Assembly: GCA_022729635.1 (NCBI GenBank)
Contig: DZAU01000038.1
Span: 15,527 to 22,320, forward strand
From: Flavobacterium psychrophilum
Lineage (GTDB): Bacteria > Bacteroidota > Bacteroidia > Flavobacteriales > Flavobacteriaceae
Direction: 5' to 3'
DNA: 6,794 nt
Part shown: positions 6,597 through 6,794 of the stretch, piece by piece
How positions within the stretch are numbered: the stretch's first letter is position 1
Layout: each line of letters opens with the position of its first letter
Made by a program: the position numbers and the translations under genes
The notes under the pieces: model-generated
What the model was told of the DNA's origin: nothing
Databases searched by the model: none
The model's input: the letters and a program-made list of their open reading frames with translations, nothing else

Positions 6597-6794
6597 TTAT
6601 TTTTTGGGATACGATTCCTCAAACATTTCATAATTTAAATGGAAAATGGAATTGTTCAAAGTTTCGTTAGACTCTTTTAGCTTTACTCTTAAATCCTCAG
6701 AGAGTTTTATTCTTTGGTTTTGATTCTCTAAATTTGATTTCATATCTAAAATTATATCTTCTAGAAGCATTATCCTTCTTTGATAGCTTAAATT
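6597..6794 (-). CDS. Hypothetical charged helical protein, C-terminal part (possibly a complete 57-residue protein)
   Basis: An open frame enters from the right edge and stops at the TAA at 6599-6597, giving 65 residues that end in MFEESYPKK. It is hydrophilic and rich in Leu, Glu, Asn and Lys, with spacing suggestive of a coiled coil (for example DMKSNLENQNQRIKLSEDLR). It has no membrane segment or motif I recognise. An internal ATG at 6770 is preceded by AGAAGG three bases upstream, so a complete 57-residue protein starting there is possible. The open frame continuing to the window edge equally allows a longer gene. It stops 43 bases before the kinase start on the same strand, so it may share a transcript. 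Function unknown. Confidence 0.55.
   Translation of the reverse strand, partial: NLSYQRRIMLLEDIILDMKSNLENQNQRIKLSEDLRVKLKESNETLNNSIFHLNYEMFEESYPKK

Noticed and set aside
6554..6631. 26-residue N-terminal extension of the histidine kinase from an ATG at 6631
   Set aside because: It would place a hydrophilic stretch before an obvious signal peptide and overlap the end of the upstream frame.

Overview
The window reads as a low-G+C Bacteroidota chromosome, most likely Flavobacterium or a close relative. The protein families present, the long Bacteroidota-type urocanate hydratase, the A/T-rich spacers without clear Shine-Dalgarno sequences, and two sites fitting the Bacteroidota -7 promoter element (TAnnTTTG) all point that way. 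The species cannot be named from the sequence alone.

Layout: (1) Positions 1-1435 hold three minus-strand genes read right to left: a small membrane protein with an HExxH motif, a PLP-dependent enzyme of the ACC deaminase/D-cysteine desulfhydrase family, and the start of a lipoprotein that leaves the window at position 1 and overlaps the enzyme gene by 8 bases. (2) From a 28-base divergent gap at 1436-1463, a plus-strand pair begins: a small Cys-rich DUF5522-type protein and urocanate hydratase (hutU, histidine degradation), 15 bases apart and probably one transcript. (3) Positions 3702-3974 are a roughly 270-base gap with only one doubtful reading frame. (4) On the minus strand from 6553 to 3975 lies a two-component system: a TPR-containing membrane histidine kinase and a NarL/FixJ-type response regulator, overlapping by 4 bases (ATGA). 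(5) At the right edge a charged, helix-rich protein of unknown function runs in on the minus strand and stops 43 bases before the kinase start.

The most unusual signal is a pair of short G/C-rich palindromic elements in opposite orientation, about 70 bases apart, in an otherwise A/T-rich region. One copy forms the C-terminus of the DUF5522 protein and the other lies in the N-terminal extension of urocanate hydratase. Both are translated in frame (PLTPKGG and PPSGVRGL) and look like coding-tolerated insertions of a dispersed repeat. Together they could form a long mRNA stem whose loop holds the hutU start codon. The remaining genes look intact and ordinary. No complete new defence, mobile or biosynthetic system is visible.
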